Part shown: positions 43,516-53,535 of the stretch, in pieces | How positions within the stretch are numbered: position 1 is the stretch's first letter | Layout of the letters: each line of letters opens with the position of its first letter | NCBI RefSeq assembly: GCF_001642475.1 | Contig: NW_019173954.1 | Location: 62,001-126,000, forward strand | From: Fonsecaea monophora | Lineage: Eukaryota; Ascomycota; Eurotiomycetes; Chaetothyriales; Herpotrichiellaceae | DNA length: 64,000 bases | Reading direction: 5' to 3' | Position numbers and translations under genes: made by a program | The notes under the pieces: model-generated | Told to the model about the DNA's origin: nothing | What the model saw: the letters and a program-made list of their open reading frames with translations, nothing else | Databases searched by the model: none

Positions 43516-46500
43516 ATGGCTAACGGTGATGCTTGTGCCGACTGTGAGCGGCCTAATGTCCGTGTCTGGCTCTGTTCAGCCTGCTCGGGCATCTCGTTCT
43601 GTGACGACTGCTGGCCAAAACAGGCTGCCCACAAGGCTAAGACCACGAATCTCGGTAACCGCGCGCATATGAAAGAAGATAGGGCCACGATATTGATGAT
43701 ACGCTCAATTCTGGAACCACCAATGGATCCTCAAGAGATTAGGACCCTACACGACAAAGATCAGGACTCGAGATGGTTCGGCGTCGTCAAATCATCGGAC
43801 GGTAGAAAATCAGAGTTTTATGACTTTGGCCGATACGGTCAAATGATGCTGGACAGTCGGCCACTCGGCGGGGCGGCCAGATACCCCAAACTTGTCTCCT
43901 TCATCGGGGACACCTGTAGGTCATCTCAAGATACGCTATCGAGAGCTCTCTGACGTTGGCAAGACGCTGGCAAAAGCACAATTGTTAAAGCCCTGGTATC
44001 TCATGGCGGCTTGGTATCTACAGAAGCCGACCGCACTTCCTTCCACACCCCAGTGCCGGGCTCCAGAGCCAACGAAGGGACTGCCACGTCAGAAGGCGTG
44101 CACTTGTACGCAGATCCGGAGCATCTAGAGGTCGCGATGCCTATCCTCTACGCTGACTGTGAGGGCCTAAACGCGGGTGAAAAGGTACCTTTCGCTGTGG
44201 AAGACTCCTCACATTCCAAAAGGGCAACAAAAGAATCAGGAGGGCCAAGGAAAGTGAGAAAGAAAATGCCTGCGAGGTCTGTCCCCATTGAATGGACAAA
44301 GGCAAACGATCCAGTCAAGGGCACTCGAGAATATGCTGTCACCAATCTTTACCCCAGGTTTCTCTATACCTTTTCTGATGCTATTGTTTTCGTCCAGAGA
44401 AATCCAAAGTAAGTATGTTCTGCGCCGAGGGGACTGCCTACTGACGGGCGGCAAGCCAACTTCACATCACTTACAAGTACCTTGTCGACTGGGCAAAGCG
44501 CAGCGTCGAAAAATCCCTGAATCAACCTATCCTACCCAGTGCGATAGTCGTGCTTAACGCTGTTGAGGTTGCTGGTAAGGACGAGAGATGGACGATCGAG
44601 GACGCGACGAAGAGCTTCTTCCGAGATGTTGAAGGCATCACGACCACCGAACATGATCTGAGAGAGCTCGCGAGGAACTTCGCTCCCGAAGGGGATTACC
44701 GCAGCCTGTCTGCACGCGAGTTGCTTGAATGCTACTATCGATCTGTTCGCGTGATTCGCATTCCCGCGAAGAGCTCCGAGACGTACAACTTGATCAACAA
44801 CCAGATCTTGCAGCTCCGAGAGGAAATCGTCAGCGTCTGTCAGACCGCTCACTACGAGAAAAGCATCAAACGCCGGCTAGCCAACGCCGATGACTTGCAG
44901 CAATACCTACAGGCGGGTTTCGAGCACTTTGCCAATGACATTGAACGACCATTTGACTTCAGAATGGTTTCTACTCGTAATAAACTCATTGCCCACGACT
45001 TCGGCGATCACATTTTGACGTTGGCAAGAACGATACACGAGAGTACTCGTCACGAGCTTCTCCAACCGAAAATGCTCCTCGGTGGCTTATGTTCGCTGAT
45101 AGCATCGTGCATCCTGTTGGACTACGTCCGGAATAACTTGCAGGGTAAGTAAGTGCTGCTGTTCGGCGTGGTAAAATGTCTCAATAACAGCTTCGCAGGG
45201 CCTGTGCTTGATTACTTCCCGAAAGACTACGCTCCTTTCTGCCGGACAGCCTTACATATGTTTTGCAACGATATAATGCCTTGTGAATATACAAGTAAGA
45301 GAATTCCGCACTGCTGCAATGTCAAGTCCGCCCACGACAAGGGCCACCAGAACGAGAAGGGTAAGAGAGAAATTGGACCATATAAATCTTCTCTTATGGC
45401 TTCTTCATACGAAAAGGTCTGGCTGAAGAAGATCGAAGACAATCTGAAGGCGTTGAACAGCACCTTTATACAAGAGCTTCGTTCCAGGTATCCGCTACAC
45501 AAGCAATCGCGAACAGATTTGTCTGGCAACCATGAAGGTCATATCTCGACAGACATGAAATTGGTGTCCAAATTACATGATGAGAAGCTCGCCGAGTTCT
45601 TCTCGTCTCAGATCAAGTCTTCCCGGGACTTCATCAGTTGTGTGAGCTGCTTTCGATGTCTGATGGCTACGCCTGAACATGCGTTGGAGTGTGGCCACAT
45701 CCTCTGTGACTCTTGCATTCGAGAACACGGAGAGGAACAAGATGATCTTATCACTCTAGTCGGAAGCTGTCCTCTACATGGCGGAAAGAGATCCATGAAC
45801 TGGGAAATCGCCAAAAAGCCCGAGTTCGCTGGCCTGAGGATTCTGTGCTTGGACGGGTAAGTGAACTTCCCGAGACTCTTGTCAGAGGCTGATATTGGGG
45901 ACCAAGGGGTGGAATCCGTGGCATCGTGGAACTTGAGATTCTGGCTGCTATTGAGAATTGTATCAACAACTACCACTCAACGCCAGGGATTCAAATTCAG
46001 CAACTGTTCGATCTGATTGTGGGGACGAGGTGAGTGAGCCGGCGCCCATCCAGGTACGATTTCTGACGCGCCTAGCACCGGTGGTATTGTCGCTCTCGGC
46101 CTCGTCGCCGCCCAATGGTCTGTTTCTGAATGCACGCGCAGATTCAGGTCTCTTTGCAAAACAGCATTCTCCGAGCGGGAATTCGCAGACACGATCTTTG
46201 AGAAGCTGGCGACCTTGAACCACGGAAGCAAATACAGGACAACCCCATTGCACAGAGTTTTGCAAGAGTCCTTCGGTGACGACCTTCTCTTCGGGGGCAA
46301 GAGTAATGCCGCGAGATACTCCACGAAGGTGGCTGTGGTGTCTACGTCGGGCACCGGGAACCGAGCCTTGATCATGGCCAACTACAACCGACAGCAAACT
46401 TCTGATCCTGGATACACTTTGGAGACGGCTCGGACCCCGAGTGAAGCGTTTCATGTCTGGGAAGCTGCCGCGGCTACCTCAGCAGCTCCGTCCTACTTCA

Positions 46501-47950
46501 AACCTTTTGTGAGGCGAGGAAGGACATACCTTGATGGGGCCATCAATCACAACAACCCCGTGATTGTCGCAAAAAGAGAGCGACGGTTGCTATGGCCAGA
46601 TGTCGAATCGCGCCACCCGGATATCTTTCTCTCCCTTGGTACGGGTCAAAATGCTGCTGAGATGAGCAGAAGACTAGAAAAGTTGTCTGGCCATTCGAGA
46701 GAGGACCACTTGAGAAGAAAGCAGCAGACTGAAGGACCGCGAGATTCTCGAAAGCGCTATCGGGCCATGAAAGGCATCAAAAACTACTTCAGCGTTCTTG
46801 TAAGTGGCATTTCACCATTCTTCCTCGGCGATGAATACCTCTTCTGACCTTGATTCTCTAGGTTGATAAGATCGACAATATCCTCGACACCGAATGGTCC
46901 TGGCACGAGTTCTACCGCGACACGGTGGGCGAGCAGTGGGCAACAGAATTCGCGTCCCATTATTTCCGCATCAACCCTGACCTCAGACAAAAGCCACCGC
47001 CGCTAGATGCAAAGCATGACGTGGATCACCTTCGAGGGATGGTAAACAAGCTGCTCAGACAGCCTCCGTTGTCCCGCGAGGTTATAGAAATTGCAAACTC
47101 TCTCGTTGCCAGCACCTTTTACTTCAAGAAGGACGAGTCTCATGTCTTTGGCGACAAGCAAAATCGCGCTTTTGTTTGCACAGGTGAGTGTCAATGAGGC
47201 GGGAAAGGATGTAGCTAACAAGTTCGAAAGGTCATATTCGCTGCAAACTCGCTCACCAGGACCAGAGCATCAAAACTCTGGCTGAATTTCTGCAAAACCA
47301 CATCATCGGGGACTTTGTTCCCAGCTTTATTGCGAAGAGGCGTTTAACATCGTCGGAAGAATTCACGGTACGCAGTTGCTTTCTCCGGCTTGGAGGGTGG
47401 TATATCTTCTGCAATCACGGGAAGCTGATAATGTGCAGATCTTCGACCTCGACAAAAAGTTCCTTGACGACATGTACACTCGCAAAGTGTTCAAAGGGAC
47501 GTACCATGCGGAGATCGAGCTCCGAGACCGTGAAGAATCGGTATACATCCTTCTCCGGCTGAGACAACCCAACTCGAAGCCAAACAAAGTCCACACATGT
47601 GATTATCCGATCAGCGGCTTCCCTCGCAAGTTCATTGTGGAGAATGAGAGAAATGGTAAGCAATCCCCTAGCAATCTTTGATCTCGATGCCGGGTTGGAC
47701 TGACAGACCTCTAGCGTCGAGACTGCAGAAGCGAGTGCAGGAGCTGGCAAGACGTCGTGAAGCTGCGAGCGAGGCGGCCGCTTCTTTGCCACTGTCACCA
47801 ACCATTCAACCCGTTGCCTCGAGATCATCATACAACATTACTCGCGTGTCGACTACAGAGAGCCTGACGGATTCGGATACAGAGCAGGACGACGGACTCT
47901 TGTCAGAGCAAGTGTTGAAAGAGTATGAGGCGTGGTCTATACGAGACTGA
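43516..47950 (+). CDS. Zinc-finger / P-loop GTPase / RING / patatin phospholipase
   Basis: Ten exons: 43516-43915, 43964-44408, 44456-45144, 45199-45856, 45907-46029, 46076-46799, 46862-47183, 47231-47367, 47439-47655, 47715-47950. The product has 1316 residues; all junctions are in frame. Residues 7-51 form a C6H2 B-box-like finger. G131-D-T-Y-A-G-K-S-T139 is a Walker A/G1 motif, built across the first intron. DCEG at 198-201 fits G3, as in guanylate-binding-type GTPases; VVLNAVE takes the G4 place without a standard NKxD. Residues 659 to about 710 form a RING-like finger (CVSCFRCL, LECGHILCDSC). The patatin domain follows: DGGGIRG at 730-736, nucleophile Ser772 in GTSTG, Asp925 in DGA. All catalytic residues are present, so lipid acyl hydrolysis is likely. 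A nucleotide-gated lipase for signalling or non-self response is inference. Confidence 0.88.
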
Positions 47951-48319
47951 TTTGTCTGCTTGGTGGGGATTTTGGGTAACGAGATAATTGAAAAATGCGT
48001 AATTGACGGCAGGTCACAGGGCAATGTAGACAACCTTAATTCTCAACGAGACCTATTGGCTTCTCCGTATGTCTTGTCTCTATCTATACCTGAGAGCGCG
48101 TCCTCCTCCAGACAGCCAGAGTCGTGCAGAGTGCATTGCTGAGGGGCACAGGGCGGCATCACGCTAATCCAAAAGCGGATTACTGGCCCGGTGACGTTGA
48201 TGCGGCTTTGCAAATCCAAGAACATTTTTTTGGCTGTATCTACTTGTAGCCACACGACTCTCCACGAGGTCTGGTTGTCTGGCAAGCGATAGAATCTTCT
48301 CTCACTCCTAGACGCTACC
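47951..48319. promoter_or_regulatory. Promoter region of PRP38
   Basis: 369 bp between two genes on the same strand. It should hold the patatin gene 3' UTR and the PRP38 promoter. No specific element was recognised. Confidence 0.35.
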
Positions 48320-49087
48320 ATGACGCACCGTGCCGATGCCTCCAACACGCTCGATAACCGCGGCTACAGCGGTCCTCTGGTGCGCGGCCAGAATCCTGCC
48401 CTCCTCTTAGAAACGGCCATGCGCGACCGCATCACCGATTCACTCTACTGGAAAGAACAGTGTTTCGGACTCAATGCCGCGACTCTGTGCGACCGAGCCG
48501 TCGAACTCTCCTACATCGGCGGCACCTATGGGGTAGCCATGAAACCTACGCCTTTCATCTGCCTCGCATTCAAACTCCTGACCCTCGTGCCCGACCGGGA
48601 GATCGTGCTCGAATATCTCCAAAACGGAGGCGAGGAGTGGAAGTACCTGAGGGCGCTGGCGGCGTTCTACGTCCGGTTGACCTTTGAGCCGGCCGACGTG
48701 TACAAAACCCTCGAGCCGTATCTGGAGGACTCGAGAAAACTGAGGCAGCGGAGGAAGGAGTCTTATGTGTTGATCCACATGGACGAGTTTGTGGACAATC
48801 TGCTCACAAAGGACCGAGTCTGCGGGACGAGTCTGTGGAAGTTGCCGGCCAGGCAGTTGTTGGAGGATCTGGAGCAGTTGGACGAGAGGGTGAGTCCGCT
48901 GCAGGCGGAGCTGGATGCCATGGAGGAAGAAGAAGAGGAGGAGGAGAATGGCGAGAAACGAGATGGGGACAGCGACATGGAACGTCATGCGGGGAATGGG
49001 ACAGCGTCCGAGAATGGGCAGAGTCCCAGGTCAAGAAGCAGGAGTCGAAGCAGGAGCAGCAGTCGGGGTCGTTCGATCAGTGATTGA
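48320..49087 (+). CDS. PRP38: Pre-mRNA-splicing factor 38
   Basis: A single exon of 255 residues. The PRP38 domain covers about 12-180: VRGQNPALLLETAMRDRI, SLYWKEQCFGLNAATL, AVELSYIGGTYG, PTPFICLAFKLL, YLRALAAFYVRLTF, HMDEFVDNLL and LWKLPARQLLEDL. A poly-Glu stretch (about 202-209) and a C-terminal Arg/Ser-rich tail (SRSRSRSRSSSRGRS) follow. PRP38 is part of the U4/U6.U5 tri-snRNP and is needed for spliceosome activation in the nucleus. Length is close to yeast Prp38 (242). The RS tail is like that of animal PRP38A and is absent from the yeast protein. The start ATG is the first in frame. The assignment is firm. Confidence 0.95.
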   Translation: MTHRADASNTLDNRGYSGPLVRGQNPALLLETAMRDRITDSLYWKEQCFGLNAATLCDRAVELSYIGGTYGVAMKPTPFICLAFKLLTLVPDREIVLEYLQNGGEEWKYLRALAAFYVRLTFEPADVYKTLEPYLEDSRKLRQRRKESYVLIHMDEFVDNLLTKDRVCGTSLWKLPARQLLEDLEQLDERVSPLQAELDAMEEEEEEEENGEKRDGDSDMERHAGNGTASENGQSPRSRSRSRSRSSSRGRSISD

Positions 49088-49150
49088 AGAAACAAGTACA
49101 CACTACACGGGTTACACGGGCAATCATGCCTGAGATTGCTGACTAGAGTC

Positions 49151-50491
49151 TCAAACGACGACATACTCGTCCTCGCCCGCGGATGGCGATTCGATGCCCT
49201 CTGTTCTCGGGTCGGACACCTCGCCCTCGTTGTCACCGACGGCCTGTCCTGCATCTTCCGTCCCGAATGGCGCAATCCGCGACGCCTGGGATCTGATGAG
49301 ATCGATCAGAGAGGTGCTGTCATCATGGCGTTCCCATGTTGGATGTCTGACTTGTCTCTCAGGCGCCTCTGATTCCCTCGAAAACGGTTTCTCTTGGATC
49401 GGGGCATGACCCGCATCCTGACCGTCATCCTCGTCGATGCGCATTTCGACCAAATCCTCCTCTGGTTGGGCAAGCGGTTGAGTTTCGCCATGAGCAGTGA
49501 CCTCACGAGCTGCATCTTCGTGCTCCTCAACTGCTTCATCATCCCACTGCGGTGCCTCAGCCGGTTCCGGGTTGCTTTCCGTCGCCAAGTTGGCAGCATC
49601 TGAGCCGACAGATTTATCGTCCTCGGCGTCACTTCCGCTTTCGAAGGATTGCTCGGATGCGTTGTCGTCATGCCCAGGCGAGTTACCCTGCGGTTCCCAG
49701 ATCTCCTTGCCCTCTTCACGACTCACGAGCTGCTGTTCCCTCCATATCTCCCGCCTCACATACCTCTTCCATTCAGGAGCATCACATGGAGCGTCGAGTA
49801 GTTGGGGCATGCTCGGGCCGCCGATGTTTGTATTTACAACATTGAGCAATGTTATGGAGAAGCCGTCGCATTGCATGTCTTTCTGGCTAGAAGGAGCATC
49901 AGATGCCGTTTGTGTCCTGGGTGTCAACGGGCTGGCATAGCCGTACACACGTACGGGCCAAATGTTCCACTGATGTTGCAGCTCCTGGACAGTTGCATCA
50001 ATTACATCTCTGACCCGGTCCGTGTCTTTCGGCAGGGGAGGTTGGTCGAAATTGACGAGCAAAACGGGCTCATTGGAGTTTACGTACACGTTTCGTGAAC
50101 GCGAGCCGGTAGGGTCCAGGAGCGCTTTGAGGATCGAGGCGACGGTCTTTTGGGGGATGTCTCTTGCTCTACCTTCGCTGTCACTGTCTTCGTCGACATT
50201 AGTCCCCGACTCTATCTCGACGTGCGATGAGTTGCAGGTGATCAAGTTTTTAGCCACCAGGTCACCGACGCCACGTATATCGTCGTCGCCATAGCCACCC
50301 CATTTTGACAGGGCGTCGCATATCTTGGCCACGAGGAGGATCCCCGCACCGGTGGTCTTTGACGTGTTTTTGTAGTTAGGCGCCGAATCTTCTTCGCTCG
50401 AGAAAATCACATCGTCAACCGTGACCCCGATGGATCCCGGTAGGTCGAGCATGCTTCCTTGAGCTTGAGCTTGCGCGATGGGGATGGCCAT
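49151..50491 (-). CDS. Partial dihydroxyacetone-kinase-like (DAK1/DhaK) protein with acidic tail
   Basis: A single exon of 446 residues from MAIPIAQ; an in-frame extension to 50614 is possible. Residues about 35-230 resemble the second half of a DhaK domain: SKTTGAGILLVAKICDAL, GGYGDDDIRGVGDLVAKNL, EPVLLVNFDQPPLPK, WNIWPVRVYGYASPLTP, and the block FSITLLNVV...MPQLLDAPCDAPEW. The first half of the domain, with its phosphate-binding and nucleotide-handling glycine motifs, is not found upstream. The usual GLGIHGEPG segment with the substrate-linking His is replaced by HVEIESGTNVDEDSDS. Kinase activity is therefore doubtful. From about 240 on the chain is acidic and disordered. The 3' end is 63 bp from PRP38 (convergent). 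The family call is an inference from motifs; it could be a regulator of triose metabolism or a pseudo-enzyme. Confidence 0.62.
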   Translation of the reverse strand: MAIPIAQAQAQGSMLDLPGSIGVTVDDVIFSSEEDSAPNYKNTSKTTGAGILLVAKICDALSKWGGYGDDDIRGVGDLVAKNLITCNSSHVEIESGTNVDEDSDSEGRARDIPQKTVASILKALLDPTGSRSRNVYVNSNEPVLLVNFDQPPLPKDTDRVRDVIDATVQELQHQWNIWPVRVYGYASPLTPRTQTASDAPSSQKDMQCDGFSITLLNVVNTNIGGPSMPQLLDAPCDAPEWKRYVRREIWREQQLVSREEGKEIWEPQGNSPGHDDNASEQSFESGSDAEDDKSVGSDAANLATESNPEPAEAPQWDDEAVEEHEDAAREVTAHGETQPLAQPEEDLVEMRIDEDDGQDAGHAPIQEKPFSRESEAPERQVRHPTWERHDDSTSLIDLIRSQASRIAPFGTEDAGQAVGDNEGEVSDPRTEGIESPSAGEDEYVVV

Positions 50492-51345
50492 TGTCTTGTC
50501 ACCTAAGTGCGCTTTATCGCTTGGGGGGAAAGGGGTGGATGGGTGACCCTGCCTGGTCTGTGGTATGATAGTATAAAGTCGAAGTGGGTGCGTTTGCTTG
50601 TCGCTGCTGGTCAAAATATGACTGGAATAGCGAGAATTGAGAGAGGGTCTAAACCGGCCGAGACTGGAATTGTAGCAAGCGGCAGGAGCAACAGCAAAGG
50701 TCTTGATTTATACCTCTGTGTATATGTGTATATGTGTGGTGTGTGTCGGAGAACGTAGCGATCGAGAAGAAGAAGAACAGGACGACAAGATAAGACTTAA
50801 GACCAATATCTCTCCTCCTGTACCGAGTTACTTGTGCTCTACTTGCTGCGATGTACTGTACGTTGTCCACCCGCAAAGGAAATATTATCACATGCTCAAT
50901 TCTCCTCTCGCTGTAATATCGACGGCACCCAATCAATTGGGAGGAAAATCGCTGACGTTTTTCGATCGTCGCTTTTTTGTCACTTCCGTCCTTGGGAACA
51001 TAGGCTCTGATCTGATCTGATCTGCAAGGCAAGATGTTCGGGCCTTGATTCCAGGCGGTAGTGACGGGTAGGCAATGATGGCACTGCGAAGGAGATGTTT
51101 GGCGATAGGGTCCGGAGGGGAGAGCCGTCCGTCTGTCTGTCCGTCCACATCGCTGCGGATTTCGAAATTCGTTATGTATTATGTGTATGTTTCAATTTAG
51201 GGACTTGTAGCTTTCCATCGCTTGTTCCTCTGCGGATCGAGTATGTACTCATGATCAAGGCGTACACAGAAAGAAGTAGGAAGAGAACCTCTGTTCGCAT
51301 CGCAATGGCGGATTATATATATATACATGTATGTCTTTGGCTAGG

Positions 51346-51370
51346 CTATGCTATGCTATGCTATGCTATG
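51346..51370 (+). repeat. (CTATG)5 pentanucleotide repeat
   Basis: Five perfect CTATG units head to tail. A simple microsatellite in non-coding DNA. Confidence 0.85.
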
Positions 51371-51731
51371 CTACCAGCTGGAGCGAGAGAAATTGAGGAA
51401 AAATGATCGGTGATGAATGCCCAAAAAAAACCCTCCCTTGCATAAGTCTCTGTCATTCCATAGATTGACGAGTTAGTTCCAGCTTAACTTTTTTTTTTAT
51501 ATATGTTTTGTTTTGTATCTTCTTTGGTGGAGGTGGAGCGGCGTCGTGAAATGGTAGAATATACCCAGTAAGCCAGTCAAGTAAGTACCCTTCAGATTGG
51601 ATCACGGTGGGGGAATGGTAACTAGGCTCTTTGGGGGGTTGTGCATTCCTGGCTGGCATTCCTTCTGGCCATTGGTATATATCTCTTCTTCATCCTTCTC
51701 TCTCCTCTTTCCTCTCCTTTTGTCATTTTGC

Positions 51732-51758
51732 TGGTGGTGGTGGTGGTGGTGGTGGTGA
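51732..51758 (+). repeat. (GGT)n microsatellite
   Basis: About nine GGT units in the 3' flank of the HODM-like gene. Confidence 0.85.
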
Positions 51759-51885
51759 GTACTCTTTTCTAATCTCCATAAACAACGCGCACCTCTCCCT
51801 TTATACATAGTTTTTCACTCGAAAAACCGACCCCCCCGCGGTTTGCAGCGGCCGTGCCTGTCTTGTTGTCTGTCTGTCCGTCTGC

Positions 51886-53535
51886 CTAGTTCGACACCTC
51901 GACATCCCCAAACCCCTGCTGTCTGACCCACTTGTCCTTCCAGCCGGGAAACCACGGACTCTCGTCCAACGTGTGGTGCTGCCAGTCCTTCTCCACGAGA
52001 CCCCGCTGGATCTGCTCGCGCTCGTACTCCTCCAGCGCGGGCACCACGACGTGCTCGACGTGCCACGTGTTCTTGTACTTCATCAGGTTCTCCTTGCCGT
52101 CCCGCAAAACCTTGAGCACCAGGCTGGGGATGTACGGCTCGTCGCGGAACTCGGTCACCGGAGTAAACAGCGCTTTGAAGTTGAACACGATCCCGCCCGA
52201 CAGGGGCAGGCGGCGCAGCGTCTGCCAGTCGACCCGCAGGTGGATCCGCGACAGGTCCAGGTCGGGAGACTGGAAGTCGCGGTACTTTTCGTGCGGGTCG
52301 CCGGGCGGCATGTACAGCGGCTGGTCGACTTCGAGGCCCCACGAGCCGCGCTGGATGGGTCTGGGTGAGGGCATCTTGGTGAAGAATCTAATGGGGACAG
52401 GGGTTAGATGTCGCACTTTTGGTAGCTCATTGTAGTGACCAGGAGGGAGGACGCCTTACCGATCCATGCTGAATTGCATCTTCTCCTTGTAGTCCGGGAT
52501 CGGGGCGTGGATCTGGGCCAACTGCATCCCGATCTTGGTCCCGACGTTCCAGCCCAGCGCCGAGCAGATCATCCCCGCCCGGAAGTGGTAATACCCGGTC
52601 TCCGGGTTTCGCAGCGTGATGGCAAAGTCTTCGGGGACGTTGTCCAACAGGACCAGCAGAGGGTGCTTGGCCGACACGTCCTGCGTCGTGCCCAGGATCT
52701 TGTTCTCGAATGTCTTCTTGTCAGAGTGCAGGCGGAAGTACTGCGGGTAGCGAGCGCAGAGGAACTGGAGCGCCATCTCCATGAGTTCTTTGCACGCCAG
52801 TTCCGACCCAGGCAGCCACTGGAGCACAGCCTCGCCGTGTTCGGCGTAGAGCTTCTTGCGCTGGGCGATGCGTGCCACGTACGTGTTTTCCAGTTCTAGC
52901 CACCAGTCGGGCTCTAGCTTGGTGAGGGCTGTGTAGCGGGCTGTTAGCTAGAAGTACAACCACAAAGGACAAAGGTACTGACACATGGTTTGATGATATG
53001 CCCATCTGAAGGGTCGGTAGGGTCGTGGGAGGGCTTTGTTGATGTCGTGTTCACGGTATGGCTTTGGAAGCGGGACGCCACTGAGGGCAGCATAGTCGGG
53101 GAAATCTCCCAGAGCTCGAATCTCTTCAATCTTGTAGCCAGTGAAGACGTACTTGTCTGCATCGGCCTTGCGAAAATCCTCGTCGAATCCCAGAACGGCT
53201 TTCATCCAGTTCTTCTCGTCGAATGTCGAGTTGAGCAGGGCCACGCGGCGGTCTTCGGGGAGCGAGGCAGCGGCTGCCGGAATGTTCTCTCTGGTCAGGG
53301 GCGGGAATGTGTTGACATACTCGGAAGCCTTTGGTGGTGAGTTGTTGGGCACCTTCTTCTCCGGCGAGAGGGAACGAGGCGGCGTGTCTGCACTGGAGAT
53401 ACGACGACCCCGTAACCTCAGCCTTCTGAAGACGACTTCTTTCTGACGTTGACTCAGACTCAGATAGGTAATGACACCGAGGCACACAGCGAGGCCCAGG
53501 TAGAGCAGGGTTCGCTCGTCCTTGAATGACGCCAT
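51886..53535 (-). CDS. HODM-alpha-like (DUF3445) membrane-anchored protein
   Basis: Exons 52983-53535, 52460-52928 and 51886-52387 encode 507 residues; the first donor is GTCAGT. Residues about 9-28 are a membrane anchor (LLYLGLAVCLGVITYLSLS), followed by a basic, Pro/Ser-rich linker. The domain runs from about 95 to 490: KNWMKAVLGFDEDF, MSLTKLEPDWWLELENTY, GYYHFRAGMICSALGWNVGTKIG, FFTKM, RIHLRVDWQTLRRLPLSGGIVFNFKALF, and NTWHVEHVVVPALEEYE. These are signatures of the PF11927 family, named after the alpha subunit of a bacterial heme-dependent oxidative N-demethylase. The fungal proteins are uncharacterised; a heme-linked oxidative reaction at a membrane (ER or mitochondrion) is inference. Family call is firm. 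Confidence 0.85.

Larger units (their letters stand above)
50492..51885. other. Intergenic region with simple repeats
   Basis: 1.4 kb between the DhaK-like start and the stop of the HODM-like gene, both reading leftward. It contains the DhaK-like promoter on the left, an alternating AT tract with TATATATATATA near 51315-51326, a CTATG repeat and a GGT run. No coding frame was recognised. Confidence 0.4.
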
